A program made the position numbers and the translations under genes. Positions 1 to 7,584 of a stretch of DNA of 32,168 nt are shown here, in pieces. Under the pieces are notes generated by a model. That model was not told the origin of the DNA, ran no database searches, and was given only the letters and a program-made list of their open reading frames with translations. Every line of letters begins with the position of its first letter. Positions within the stretch are counted from its first letter, which is position 1. This DNA comes from an uncultured Collinsella sp. (GTDB lineage Bacteria > Actinomycetota > Coriobacteriia > Coriobacteriales > Coriobacteriaceae): assembly GCA_900755685.1 (NCBI GenBank), contig CAAEHI010000018.1, positions 1 to 32,168 on the forward strand. The letters are read 5' to 3'.

Positions 1-94
1 AGATGCGTGCGATGGGGGCGAGGCGAATGGCTGAGCGGTATCGATACGCGGGTTCAACGGCATCATATTGACCACATAGATTATTAACTTGCAT
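1..94 (-). CDS. Partial CDS, fourth gene of the transporter cassette (5' end only)
   Basis: An ATG at 94-92 opens a frame that stays open for 31 codons to the window edge. It starts two bases after the TAG of the ABC ATPase gene, and the purine-rich end of that gene (GGAGAGGGCGGG) would serve as its ribosome binding site, so the two are probably translationally coupled. The visible residues start MQVNNLCGQYDAVEPAYRYR and are rich in Arg further on. That would fit a cytoplasmic N-terminus before a membrane segment, but no family can be named from 31 residues. It is probably the last or next gene of the leftward cassette. Confidence 0.5.
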   Translation of the reverse strand, partial: MQVNNLCGQYDAVEPAYRYRSAIRLAPIARI

Positions 95-96
95 TT

Positions 97-846
97 CTAC
101 CCGCCCTCTCCGTAGAGCCGCCGATACGCGCTTAGCGCACCCTCGGCGCGTCCGGCAGGCCTTGCGAAATGGGATCCGGGAGACTTCGGCGCAGCATCAT
201 CTTGCGGAATGCTTCTAATGAGCCTCCCATCCTTCAAAAACAGAATCTCATCGCACAGTCTATCGACCGAATCCAAGATGTGGGATGACATGATGATGCA
301 CGTACCAGAATCGGCCAGCTTCCTGAGAATCCCGGAATGCAAGTCCACCCTGCTGGGATCGAGCGCGTTCATGGGTTCATCCAACAGGAGGTACCGCGCA
401 CCCGTCGCATACGCAATCGCCAAGGTAAGCTGCTGCTTCATACCCTGGCTCAGAGCGCGGATCCTCATCTTCGCGAACTCGCCTATCTGCGTTTGCTCCA
501 CTACCTCCTCGATATCACGAGCATGCGGCCACATATCGCAAACCATCTTGAGGTGATCTTTCGCACGCAATCCGGGATACAGCAGCGTTCCCTCACCAGG
601 TGCATAGAAGATCATAGAACGGACCTCTCTCGCACCCGCACCCTGTACCTCATCCAGAACGATGTCCCCGTCCACGCGAGGACCCGGCAAACCTGCCATC
701 GCCCGCAGCAACGTCGTCTTTCCACGCCCGTTTGGAGCGACGAGACCGTAGACCGTACCCGGGGCAAACTCGGCGTCCGCCGAATCTACGAGCACCTTCT
801 TTCCATAAGAAATCGTCAGCGTTTGAAGGCGAATCATCGAGATCAT
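97..846 (-). CDS. ABC transporter ATP-binding protein
   Basis: ATPase subunit of an ABC exporter, 249 aa, a usual length for an ABC-2/CcmA-type nucleotide-binding subunit. Walker A is APNGRGKTT at residues 37-45 (a slight departure from GPNGAGKST), the signature is LSQGM at 132-136, Walker B is LLLDEP at 153-158 followed by a D-loop ALDP, and the H-loop is SSHIL. The ATG overlaps the stop of the upstream permease gene as ATGA, with GAAAGGGG just before it; a second ATG three codons in is also possible. The overlap makes the permease its certain partner. The substrate is not shown by the sequence; the upstream secreted peptide gene suggests peptide export or self-protection. Confidence 0.9.
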   Translation of the reverse strand: MISMIRLQTLTISYGKKVLVDSADAEFAPGTVYGLVAPNGRGKTTLLRAMAGLPGPRVDGDIVLDEVQGAGAREVRSMIFYAPGEGTLLYPGLRAKDHLKMVCDMWPHARDIEEVVEQTQIGEFAKMRIRALSQGMKQQLTLAIAYATGARYLLLDEPMNALDPSRVDLHSGILRKLADSGTCIIMSSHILDSVDRLCDEILFLKDGRLIRSIPQDDAAPKSPGSHFARPAGRAEGALSAYRRLYGEGG

Positions 847-3065
847 CCCCTTTCGATCTTTGGAACACTCAGGCGCACCATCAACGGAGATACGGCGCCC
901 AAAACCACCAGCAGAGCGCCCGATGCGCCGACGACCTCTCCAAAAGGCATCGCGTTCGTCCCTCGCCCAAGGAACCCAATCGTCCCCACCTGGGAAGCGG
1001 GATCAAACGAGGCAAATGGAGCCAGCAGCGCGACGCCCATGCCCGCGCTTTCAACATGAGCGCTCAACGAACCCAACACCAGGAGAACCGCGCAAACCAC
1101 TCCGGTGACAACGGGGTTGCGGCTAATCGCTGCTGTCAACGCAGCGACGACGGAAATCACGCCGTATGCCATGACCAGCAACGGAATACTGCACAACACC
1201 GCCTCCCCCACCATGGACGTTGTCGAAGCTCCCGCCCGAATGAGAGCGACGGGATACTCCGATCCACCCGCACCGTTCTTAATCAAGGACACAACCGCAG
1301 CGGGAACCATCGACACCAAAAGCAGCGCCAAGCCAAGCAGGAGAGACAGCGCAACAGCCGTCAGAAAACGCACATGCGCTGTTGCGGGGACTTGGAAAAC
1401 CAGAAGGGAACGGCACCGCAGGTAGGTGCACGCAAGCGATGTGACAACCACGGGCAACAGCCAAAACAAGGAAGGAAGCGCTGCCTGGAGATAGGAAAGG
1501 AGGATTAATGGGGGCATCTTCGTACTTAACTCGTAAACCTTGGGGTCCGGCAAGCTCGCGATCGACTCGAGCAGAAGGGCGCGCGCCTCCGCACGAGAAG
1601 GAGTCTCCGGCTCGATTCCGATCGATTGCAGGAGGGTCGCATCTGCCGCGCCCAGCTCGCCTCGAGCGCGCTCGTACGTCGCAAGGCTTCGAAACCCCTC
1701 CGCAGGCGTGGGCGCGTACACGAAACCCGAAAGAGCATCTCGCATGCCTTCCAGGGCCGCTTTGCCCTCGACGTCCATATTCGCAGCGTCCTGCTCTAGA
1801 TACCGATCTATTGAACGGAGCTCCCCATCCCTATACCGAACAGCGGAAACGTCACCAGCGTCAGGAAACACCTCGACCAGAGCCGGGGCCAGCATCGCCG
1901 TCGACATTGCAATCGCGCATACGGCGAGGGCAGGAGAATGCAGGAGCAGCTTCCCCATCGTTCTTACGTATGTAACGGCGGAGGCACAAGCGCTCGAACG
2001 GGCTGTCGTTCTCGATGCGGTGAAGGAACCTCTCTCAAGACAAATCGGGGACATCGGGCACGCGCAGCCGCTCTTTCCAGCAACGCAAAGCAGGCTAATT
2101 ACCAGCACCTCGATCCCGATTGCGCATACGAGGGTAATCGCGCCACGCTCGAAGCAAAGTCCAGGCAGATTCACTATCTGCGTTGTCGGGTACGGGCTAT
2201 AGGCGCCGACGGTCAACTCGGTGTTCGCATACGTAAGGGGATTCAACAGGGCGAACTCACGTAAAGCGATGGATCTTCCGTAATACCCGGGAACCATCGT
2301 CGCCCCCATCAGGGCACATACGAACACGATTCCAAGCGTAGGGTTATTGGCAATCTTCACGGCAAGGTGAACGACGAGCGAGATGAACGCCGCCACCAAG
2401 AATTGCAAGATGGCCGTCTGCGCGAACACCAGCCAAGCCGGTTTGATAACCGGAGTCGCATATTGAATGTAGCCTATCGGATAGAACGGCGAGCCCGGGC
2501 CATTCTTCACAAGCGCGGCGATTATCCCTGGAAGATTGATGGCGAGGACGGCAAGCGTTGCAAAAACACTCGCCCATACGCTCGATGCAACAAGTCTACC
2601 CAGCTCGCCCATCGGTGCCTGGATGATGAGCTTTTCACGTTTGTTAAGACGCGCGGCAAGGAACGAGACGGCAACGGCCGTTGCGACCCATAGCAAGTAC
2701 TCCTTCGATCCGTCATAATAGGTGTACTCTCCATCCGATATCTGCAGAAACGGAAGTAGGGGAGAGAGCGGCGCCAAGATAAGACGTCCCGCGGCAAGAG
2801 GGTACAGAAGCGCGGGCATGCTTGATGAAGAGGTATAGACACCCTCCTCCCCCGCATTCACAAGCGCATCCGCATAGGATGCTGACAATTCCTGCTCAAC
2901 ACGGGTTATTCCCGACTCGAGGTATTCAACCCGTCCGTCGATGCCAGCCGCGCTCCTGAAGACGGGCAAAGCACAAAGAACCATCAACCCAACAACGGCA
3001 ACACAGAGCGACCTGGAGGAGAGGAGCGACCTAAAGATTGCCTTCGAGATCTTGTGCATATTCAT
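843..3065 (-). CDS. Large ABC permease with two homologous halves
   Basis: Integral membrane protein of 740 aa from the ATG at 3065, chosen because TTAAGG precedes it; upstream in-frame starts exist at 3083 and 3131, and ATG 3059 is an alternative. Each half has a first membrane helix (about 19-39 and 379-399), an extracytoplasmic loop, and about five more helices. The halves are homologous: LVKNG at 185-189 recurs as LIKNG at 594-598, and NP at 241-242 recurs at 650-651, both exactly 409 residues apart. The linker near 334-360 is cysteine-rich (CACPMSPIC). Such a protein would be a fused permease dimer working with the overlapping ATPase gene. The size and context recall the bacteriocin-associated integral membrane proteins of lactococcin 972 loci, but family membership is unproven. 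Confidence 0.75.
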   Translation of the reverse strand: MNMHKISKAIFRSLLSSRSLCVAVVGLMVLCALPVFRSAAGIDGRVEYLESGITRVEQELSASYADALVNAGEEGVYTSSSSMPALLYPLAAGRLILAPLSPLLPFLQISDGEYTYYDGSKEYLLWVATAVAVSFLAARLNKREKLIIQAPMGELGRLVASSVWASVFATLAVLAINLPGIIAALVKNGPGSPFYPIGYIQYATPVIKPAWLVFAQTAILQFLVAAFISLVVHLAVKIANNPTLGIVFVCALMGATMVPGYYGRSIALREFALLNPLTYANTELTVGAYSPYPTTQIVNLPGLCFERGAITLVCAIGIEVLVISLLCVAGKSGCACPMSPICLERGSFTASRTTARSSACASAVTYVRTMGKLLLHSPALAVCAIAMSTAMLAPALVEVFPDAGDVSAVRYRDGELRSIDRYLEQDAANMDVEGKAALEGMRDALSGFVYAPTPAEGFRSLATYERARGELGAADATLLQSIGIEPETPSRAEARALLLESIASLPDPKVYELSTKMPPLILLSYLQAALPSLFWLLPVVVTSLACTYLRCRSLLVFQVPATAHVRFLTAVALSLLLGLALLLVSMVPAAVVSLIKNGAGGSEYPVALIRAGASTTSMVGEAVLCSIPLLVMAYGVISVVAALTAAISRNPVVTGVVCAVLLVLGSLSAHVESAGMGVALLAPFASFDPASQVGTIGFLGRGTNAMPFGEVVGASGALLVVLGAVSPLMVRLSVPKIERG

Positions 3066-3095
3066 CGCCAACCTTAACCCCATCCACCTGGAACA

Positions 3096-3124
3096 GAGGG
3101 GCCGAACAAAATGCTCGGCCCCTC
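3096..3124 (-). promoter_or_regulatory. Intercistronic stem-loop between peptide and permease genes
   Basis: A perfect 10-bp inverted repeat (GAGGGGCCGA at 3096-3105 and its complement at 3115-3124) with a 9-base loop sits 7 bases past the peptide stop. No T-run follows on the coding strand. It may be an mRNA-stabilising or partial-termination element that sets the peptide transcript above that of the transporter; this role is inferred. Confidence 0.6.
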
Positions 3125-3131
3125 CTCGCAT

Positions 3132-3497
3132 CTAGTAGGTGCTATAGACAAATTGCCATTTATCAGTTGTGCCAAGAACACCACAGGAACACATTGCAGC
3201 GAGGCGGGATTCCCTATGATGCGCGGATCGGCGATAGCCATTTCGGTAGGAGATCGTCTTGTAAGAGATGTTGAACATCGAGATGCTGTGCCCGCTTACG
3301 CCGCGAGGACAGCTGTAGCTCCAGTAGGTATCGACGACGTCGTCCGTATACCCGAGGGGCTCAACGAGGGCACACTGGCTGCTCTCCTGGGAAGGAGGCA
3401 TCGGGGTATCCGCAAAAGCGGGGGCTCCCGGCAGCAACAGACAAAGAGCGAGGCCAAGGAAAACCAAGAGCTTACACGACTTAACAGTACTGAACAT
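3132..3497 (-). CDS. Secreted small cysteine-containing peptide, candidate bacteriocin
   Basis: 121 aa from the ATG at 3497, preceded by GGAGAGG; the in-frame TTG at 3509 overlaps that site and is less likely. Residues 1-29 form a clear Sec signal peptide: Lys near the N-terminus, hydrophobic core LLVFLGLALCLLL, and AFA before the likely cut at 29/30. The mature part is about 92 aa, with four Cys (42, 63, 103, 105), many Tyr/Ser/His, and an aromatic C-terminus ending WQFVYSTY. Size, Sec signal, aromatic tail and the downstream permease plus ATPase match the organisation of lactococcin 972-type bacteriocin loci. The sequence match to that family is only suggestive. It could instead be another exported peptide or a signal. 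Confidence 0.65.
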   Translation of the reverse strand: MFSTVKSCKLLVFLGLALCLLLPGAPAFADTPMPPSQESSQCALVEPLGYTDDVVDTYWSYSCPRGVSGHSISMFNISYKTISYRNGYRRSAHHRESRLAAMCSCGVLGTTDKWQFVYSTY

Positions 3498-3528
3498 AAT
3501 CCTCTCCAATCTAGAGGGGTTTCGGTTG

Positions 3529-3580
3529 CAGCATGCTGTGATTACTTGCCGGCAAAGTCAATTTAACATAAACTGTTAAA
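3529..3580. promoter_or_regulatory. Cluster of three palindromes in the divergent intergenic region, with candidate promoter
   Basis: Between the divergent peptide and DUF2975 genes lie CAGCATGCTG (3529-3538), TTGCCGGCAA (3546-3555) and TTTAACA-N5-TGTTAAA (3562-3580), all perfect inverted repeats. A candidate rightward promoter TTGCCG-N17-TAAACT (3546-3574) is formed by the second and overlapped by the third, so a bound repressor would block it. The HTH protein at 4140 is the obvious candidate regulator. Binding is inferred. Confidence 0.45.
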
Positions 3581-3617
3581 AAGTAACCTGAGTTTTTTAA
3601 ATTCTTCGGAGGTTATT

Positions 3618-4130
3618 ATGAGTTCCGACAATCGCACTCCCCGGCTTCATTCCTTCTGCATCGCATGTGCGATAGCCTCTACGGCCCTTTGCGTCACCGC
3701 CATCGCACAAGTGGCGTTCTCCTTAAAGCCAGCAATCGAAGTGCTCGACAACCCTGTAATTGCAGACTCCCCCGCGTATCCAGCCCTTGCGATCTCGACA
3801 TTGGCCCCTGCCGTCATCGGTATCGCTACGACCATCCTCAGCGCCGTTCTCGTGTGGACGATCAAGAGCGGAGACCCCTTCAAGAAAGGGTCTGCGACAT
3901 GCTTGAAGGTGCTCGGCATTCTCTTCGTTATTCAAGCTGCCACCAGCCTCTACGCCGGCTCACTCGAAACCTCCGTTTCGATGTTTGGCGGCGAGGGGGC
4001 CGTCGGCGCCCAAGAGATCGCTTCATCATTCGACTGGACCTCTCTGGTTCTCGGCATCGTCCTGTTCATGCTTTCCCAGCTCTTCTTGTACGCCCGAGAG
4101 CTGTACCTCGACTCCGACGAGATTGCGTAA
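3618..4130 (+). CDS. DUF2975-like four-helix membrane protein
   Basis: 170 aa with four predicted membrane segments at about 13-35, 59-82, 97-115 and 141-160. The SGDPFKKGS stretch (84-92) before helix 3 and the overall topology fit the DUF2975 family, whose members are commonly encoded next to a small YozG-like HTH protein, as here. GGAGG at 3608-3612 is well placed before the ATG. The function of the family is unknown; a membrane sensor or modulator of the adjacent regulator is a reasonable guess. The next gene starts 9 bases downstream, so the pair is one operon, divergent from the peptide cassette. Confidence 0.7.
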   Translation: MSSDNRTPRLHSFCIACAIASTALCVTAIAQVAFSLKPAIEVLDNPVIADSPAYPALAISTLAPAVIGIATTILSAVLVWTIKSGDPFKKGSATCLKVLGILFVIQAATSLYAGSLETSVSMFGGEGAVGAQEIASSFDWTSLVLGIVLFMLSQLFLYARELYLDSDEIA

Positions 4131-4139
4131 GGAAACGCC

Positions 4140-4391
4140 ATGCCCGTAATTGTTCGCCTCGACAAGATCATGGCCGAGCGAAAGATTTCCTCGAACGAAC
4201 TTGCCGAAAGGATTGGAACCACGCCCGTGAACCTGTCCCGCATTAAAAAAGGGCATATTCGCGGCATTCGCTTCAACACACTCGAGCAGCTATGCCTCGC
4301 CCTTCGTTGCCAACCCGGAGACCTTCTCGAAGTCATGAGCGAAGAGGATGCCCGAAAGGAGTTCGGACTCGATTGGTCCGCCGAGGATTAG
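4140..4391 (+). CDS. Small XRE/YozG-type helix-turn-helix regulator
   Basis: 83 aa and almost wholly one HTH domain. Residues 16-38 give the two core helices (ISSNELAERIGTTPVNLSRI), followed by LEQLCLALRCQPGDLLEV at 48-65, typical of the YozG-like XRE subgroup. It has no ligand or dimerisation domain. AAGGAAA lies before the ATG, and the gene is 9 bases after the DUF2975 gene. Its targets are not shown by the sequence, but the palindromes at 3529-3580 in the divergent promoter region are the natural candidates, which would make it a regulator of its own operon and perhaps of the peptide/ABC cassette. Confidence 0.85.
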   Translation: MPVIVRLDKIMAERKISSNELAERIGTTPVNLSRIKKGHIRGIRFNTLEQLCLALRCQPGDLLEVMSEEDARKEFGLDWSAED

Positions 4392-4581
4392 AGGGCACGA
4401 CGAGACTCGTCCCCTCGTTCAAGAGTCCATCGAGACGCTCCAGGCGTCCGGCTACGGCATCACCGAGCCGGACGACCGAAATATCGTCATACGCGATGTG
4501 AAGACGATCAGTTGGCTCTACCCCACCGAGTACGCGGCAGTGCTGGAGGCCATCCCGACTGAGGCCACGGTGATCCGGTAG
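4348..4581 (+). pseudogene. Coding remnant of unknown gene
   Basis: A frame open to a TAG at 4579-4581 shows strong GC-rich third positions from about 4395 and protein-like composition (for example GYGITEPDDRNIVIRDV), so it looks like real coding sequence. The only ATG (4348) lies inside the HTH gene in another frame, has no ribosome binding site, and gives just 77 aa. The simplest reading is the 3' end of a gene whose 5' part was lost. I do not recognise the family. A short genuine gene starting inside the HTH gene cannot be excluded. Confidence 0.3.
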
Positions 4582-4866
4582 GGGATGCCCTCCGCTTCCA
4601 GTTCGGAATCAGCCGTCGGAGGCGTTCAGCTAACTGCGGGAACGGCCTATCAGCTCAATGTGTTCGGTTGAGATCGGAAATCAACACAACACGAGCCGAA
4701 TACGCGCCAGACGGCTCCTCCCCGTATTGCCTGCCGCCTCACGCCCATGTTGCAGACATGTAACGCCGCAGCGAGTGTGCCCTTTTTTGCGCCAGACAGG
4801 TACAATGATGAACACTGTACCGTAGCGGAGCGCCCCGCGCGCCGCAACCACGCGAAAGGGTTTCCC
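4582..4866. other. Intergenic region before the ACT-domain gene
   Basis: No gene is visible. The region has a small palindrome CATGT-N5-ACATG (4746-4760), a TACAAT hexamer at 4801-4806 that could be the -10 of the ACT gene (the -35 is poor), and GGTACA/TGTACC arms (4799-4804, 4816-4821) around it. Confidence 0.35.
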
Positions 4867-5154
4867 ATGGCCGAGATCTCGTCCTCCCGCATCGTCATCA
4901 CCGTCCTTGGCAAGAACCGCCCCGGTATCGTCGCCGGCGTCACCCGTGTTCTGGGCGAAGCCAACGTCGACATCCGCGACATCACGCAGTCCATTATCGA
5001 GGACATCTTCACCATGACCATGCTGGCCGACACCGCCGAGTCCAAGCTCGACTTCGCCGAGCTGCAGAAGGCCCTGGCCGAGGCCGGCGAGCTTTCGGGC
5101 GTCAACGTGTCCATCCAGCGCGAGGACGTCTTTAACTTTATGTACCGCCTGTAG
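4867..5154 (+). CDS. UPF0237 ACT-domain protein
   Basis: 95 aa from the ATG at 4867, preceded by GAAAGGG; a longer frame upstream is not supported by a ribosome binding site or composition. One ACT-type fold covers nearly the whole protein. The N-terminal stretch IVITVLGKNRPGIVAGVTRV (9-28) and VDIRDITQSI are typical of UPF0237, a family of stand-alone ACT proteins related to the GcvR regulatory domain. Such domains usually bind amino acids, but the ligand here is unknown. In many bacteria the family is next to a UPF0210 protein; here the next gene, 74 bases on in the same direction, is citrate synthase, so the two are probably co-transcribed. Confidence 0.85.
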   Translation: MAEISSSRIVITVLGKNRPGIVAGVTRVLGEANVDIRDITQSIIEDIFTMTMLADTAESKLDFAELQKALAEAGELSGVNVSIQREDVFNFMYRL

Positions 5155-5228
5155 CGAACAAGCCGCGTGGCGACGGCCCAAGGTGCGCCCAGGCGCAACG
5201 TCACCACATGGCCCGGAGAGGAGCGCGC

Positions 5229-6647
5229 ATGGCCTACGACGCCAAGAAAATCTACTACCGCTTCGATGACCACCTGAGCCGCCTGGTTCTGGATTACGAG
5301 GCGAGCCGTCAGATTTCGCCCGAAAGCGAAAACCTCTACCACGGCCTGCCGACCGACCCTTATGACGAGGACCTGTTTGTCGAACACAATGTCAAGCGCG
5401 GCCTGCGCAATGCAGACGGCTCGGGCGTGGTCGCGGGCCTCACTCGCATCTCGGATGTGCATGGCTACAACAAGGTCGACGGTAAGGTCGTGCCCGATCA
5501 GGGCAAACTCACGCTTCGTGGCTACAGCATCGAGGATCTGGTCAACAACGCCCAGGCCGAGAACCGCTACGGCTACGAAGAGGTCGCCTATCTGCTCATC
5601 ACGGGCTCTCTACCCACCAAGGAAGAGCTCGACGGTTTTTGCGGACGCCTGGGTGCTTTTAGGCACCTGAGCGACGAATACATCCGCGAGTTCCCCATGA
5701 CCACGGTGTCGTCGAGCATCATGAATGTTCTTCAGCGCGCTGTGCTGCAGCTCTACGCCTTTGACGCCGAGCCCGACGCCATTACACCCGAGCACGAAAT
5801 CGACGTCGCCATCTCCATGCTCGCCCGTCTCCCCCGCATCGCCGCCTTCGCGCACATGGCTTCGGTCGCTAAGCGTCGAGGCTCCGAGGTGCATGTGCCG
5901 TACCCCACGCCCGGCCTGTCAACGGCCGAGACCATTTTGCAGGTGCTGCGCGGCGGTATGGCGTTTACCCACGACGAGGCGATGCTGCTCGACGTGATGC
6001 TTATGCTCCATGCCGAGCACGGCGGCGGCAACAACTCCACGTTCGCCTGCCGCGTTCTGTCCTCTTCGGCCACCGACCCATATTCCGCCTACGCCGCGGC
6101 TATTGGCTCGCTCAAGGGCCCGCGCCACGGCGGCGCCAACGCCAAAGTCGTGTCTATGCACGAGGATATCCGCGCGCATGTTTCCAACTGGGAAGACGAG
6201 GACGAGGTCGCAGCCTACCTGGGCAAGATCCTCGACAAGCAGGCCTTCGACGGCACGGGCCTCATCTACGGCATGGGCCACGCCGTCTACACGCTGAGCG
6301 ACCCGCGCGCCGAGGTGTGCCGCCATTATGCGCGTTCGCTGGCGGCCAAGAAGGACCTGGGCGAGGAGTTCGCGCTCATCGAGCGCATCGAGCGCCTGGC
6401 CCCGCAGGTGATGCGCGACCACGGCATGACTAAGCCCATCTGCGCCAACATCGACCTGTACACGGGCTTCATCTACAAGATGCTTGGCGTGCCCGAGACG
6501 CTCTTTACGCCGCTGTTCGCCGTCGCCCGCATGGCTGGCTGGTCGGCACACCGCATGGAAGAGCTCTTCTGTGCGCACCGCATCATCCGCCCCGCGTATC
6601 GCCCGGTGATCGAGCCGCTGGAGTACAAGCCGCTCGCCGACCGCTAG
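5229..6647 (+). CDS. gltA: Citrate synthase (citrate/2-methylcitrate synthase family)
   Basis: Condenses oxaloacetate and acetyl-CoA (or propionyl-CoA in methylcitrate synthases); feeds 2-oxoglutarate and glutamate synthesis. 472 aa from the ATG at 5229, preceded by GGAGAGGAG; an in-frame start at 5208 has no good site. The triad is visible: His300 in GPRHGGAN, His351 in GMGHAVYT, Asp409 in NIDLYTG. HAEHGGGNNSTF (261-272) is also characteristic. It is longer than the E. coli enzyme (427 aa) because of an N-terminal segment of about 80 residues, as seen in citrate/2-methylcitrate synthase homologues of Firmicutes and Coriobacteria. Aconitase and isocitrate dehydrogenase are not in the window, so citrate versus methylcitrate cannot be decided. 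Confidence 0.9.
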   Translation: MAYDAKKIYYRFDDHLSRLVLDYEASRQISPESENLYHGLPTDPYDEDLFVEHNVKRGLRNADGSGVVAGLTRISDVHGYNKVDGKVVPDQGKLTLRGYSIEDLVNNAQAENRYGYEEVAYLLITGSLPTKEELDGFCGRLGAFRHLSDEYIREFPMTTVSSSIMNVLQRAVLQLYAFDAEPDAITPEHEIDVAISMLARLPRIAAFAHMASVAKRRGSEVHVPYPTPGLSTAETILQVLRGGMAFTHDEAMLLDVMLMLHAEHGGGNNSTFACRVLSSSATDPYSAYAAAIGSLKGPRHGGANAKVVSMHEDIRAHVSNWEDEDEVAAYLGKILDKQAFDGTGLIYGMGHAVYTLSDPRAEVCRHYARSLAAKKDLGEEFALIERIERLAPQVMRDHGMTKPICANIDLYTGFIYKMLGVPETLFTPLFAVARMAGWSAHRMEELFCAHRIIRPAYRPVIEPLEYKPLADR

Positions 6648-6671
6648 GACGCGTACCGTTATAGATCTTAG

Positions 6672-6709
6672 GCGTGGCCAGGGCACCCAAGCCCTCGGCC
6701 ACGCTTTTT
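6672..6709 (+). terminator. Intrinsic terminator after citrate synthase
   Basis: GCGTGGCC-AGGGC (6672-6684) pairs with GCCCT-C-GGCCACGC (6691-6704), followed by TTTTT. It lies 25 bases past the stop and separates this operon from the HAD gene at 6735. Confidence 0.9.
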
Positions 6710-6734
6710 ATGTCTCTTGGAAAGGACCACATCG

Positions 6735-7577
6735 ATGATCGTGTTTTCCGATATGGATGGAACGCTGCTGACAAGTGATAAGCAGGTGAGCGACGCCACC
6801 CGGGCGATGCTCGACGAGCTCGCACGTCGTGGCATTGAGTTTGTGCCCTGCACGGGCCGCCCGCTGTCGGGCGTCTTTGAGCCGATCCTCGCCCACCCCG
6901 CCGTGCACTACGCAGTCTGTGCCAACGGCGCCAGCGTCTGGCAGCTCGATGAGAATGTACCCACCGATGCCTCGCGCGCCACGCGCATTCTGAGCCGTCC
7001 GCTCGATCGCGGCATCGCTCACCGCATCCACAGCATTGCCGCCGGCCATGACGTCACCTTCGATATCTTCGCGGACGGGCAGTGCTTCCTCCCCCGCTCG
7101 CTCTACACGCGCCTAGACGAGTTCTGTGGCGGCGACCCCCACATCGCGGCTTCGCTCAAGCGCACACGAACACCGATCGATATGGATATCGACAGCAAGA
7201 TCGACGAGGTCGAGACACTCGAACGCATCGCCATGTACTGGCACGACCCGGCCGATCGCGACGCCATCGCGGCGGAGCTCGACACGCTCGGAGGCATTGA
7301 GGTCACGCGTTCGTACGCCATGAATATCGAGGTCATGGGCGAGGGCGCTACCAAGGGAACGGCCCTCACGTGGCTATGCGAGCACCTGGGCGAGCGTCTC
7401 GCCGACGCCTGGGGCTTCGGCGACAACATCAACGACATTCCCATGCTGCAGGCAGCAGGCCATGGCATGGCCATGATCAACGGCGAGCCCGAGGACCGCG
7501 ACGCCGCCGACGCCATCACCGAATACGACAACGACCACGACGGCGTCGCCCGCACCATCATGGCCGCCCTCGCCTAG
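6735..7577 (+). CDS. HAD superfamily (Cof-type, subfamily IIB) phosphatase
   Basis: 280 aa from the ATG at 6735, preceded by GGAAAGGA; the in-frame TTG at 6717 overlaps that site. Motif I is DMDGT at 6-10 (nucleophile Asp6, acid/base Asp8), motif II is in CTGRP, the Lys is in GATKGTAL, and motif IV is GDNINDIPML. The large C2B cap lies between motifs II and III. Cof-type enzymes dephosphorylate sugar phosphates, pyridoxal phosphate or flavin precursors; the substrate cannot be read from sequence. A second Cof-type gene lies convergently downstream at 7696-8490; the two differ enough not to be a recent duplication. Confidence 0.9.
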   Translation: MIVFSDMDGTLLTSDKQVSDATRAMLDELARRGIEFVPCTGRPLSGVFEPILAHPAVHYAVCANGASVWQLDENVPTDASRATRILSRPLDRGIAHRIHSIAAGHDVTFDIFADGQCFLPRSLYTRLDEFCGGDPHIAASLKRTRTPIDMDIDSKIDEVETLERIAMYWHDPADRDAIAAELDTLGGIEVTRSYAMNIEVMGEGATKGTALTWLCEHLGERLADAWGFGDNINDIPMLQAAGHGMAMINGEPEDRDAADAITEYDNDHDGVARTIMAALA

Positions 7578-7584
7578 CCATCGG

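Noticed and set aside
20..75. tRNA-like stretch with GGCTGAGCGG and GGGTTCAAC
   Set aside because: D-arm-like and T-arm-like words are too close together, no acceptor stem or anticodon arm forms, and the other strand is an open, well-started reading frame.
4389..4415. Terminator after the HTH gene
   Set aside because: A GAGGG/CCCTC hairpin can be drawn, but it is asymmetric, lacks a T-run and lies in the coding remnant.
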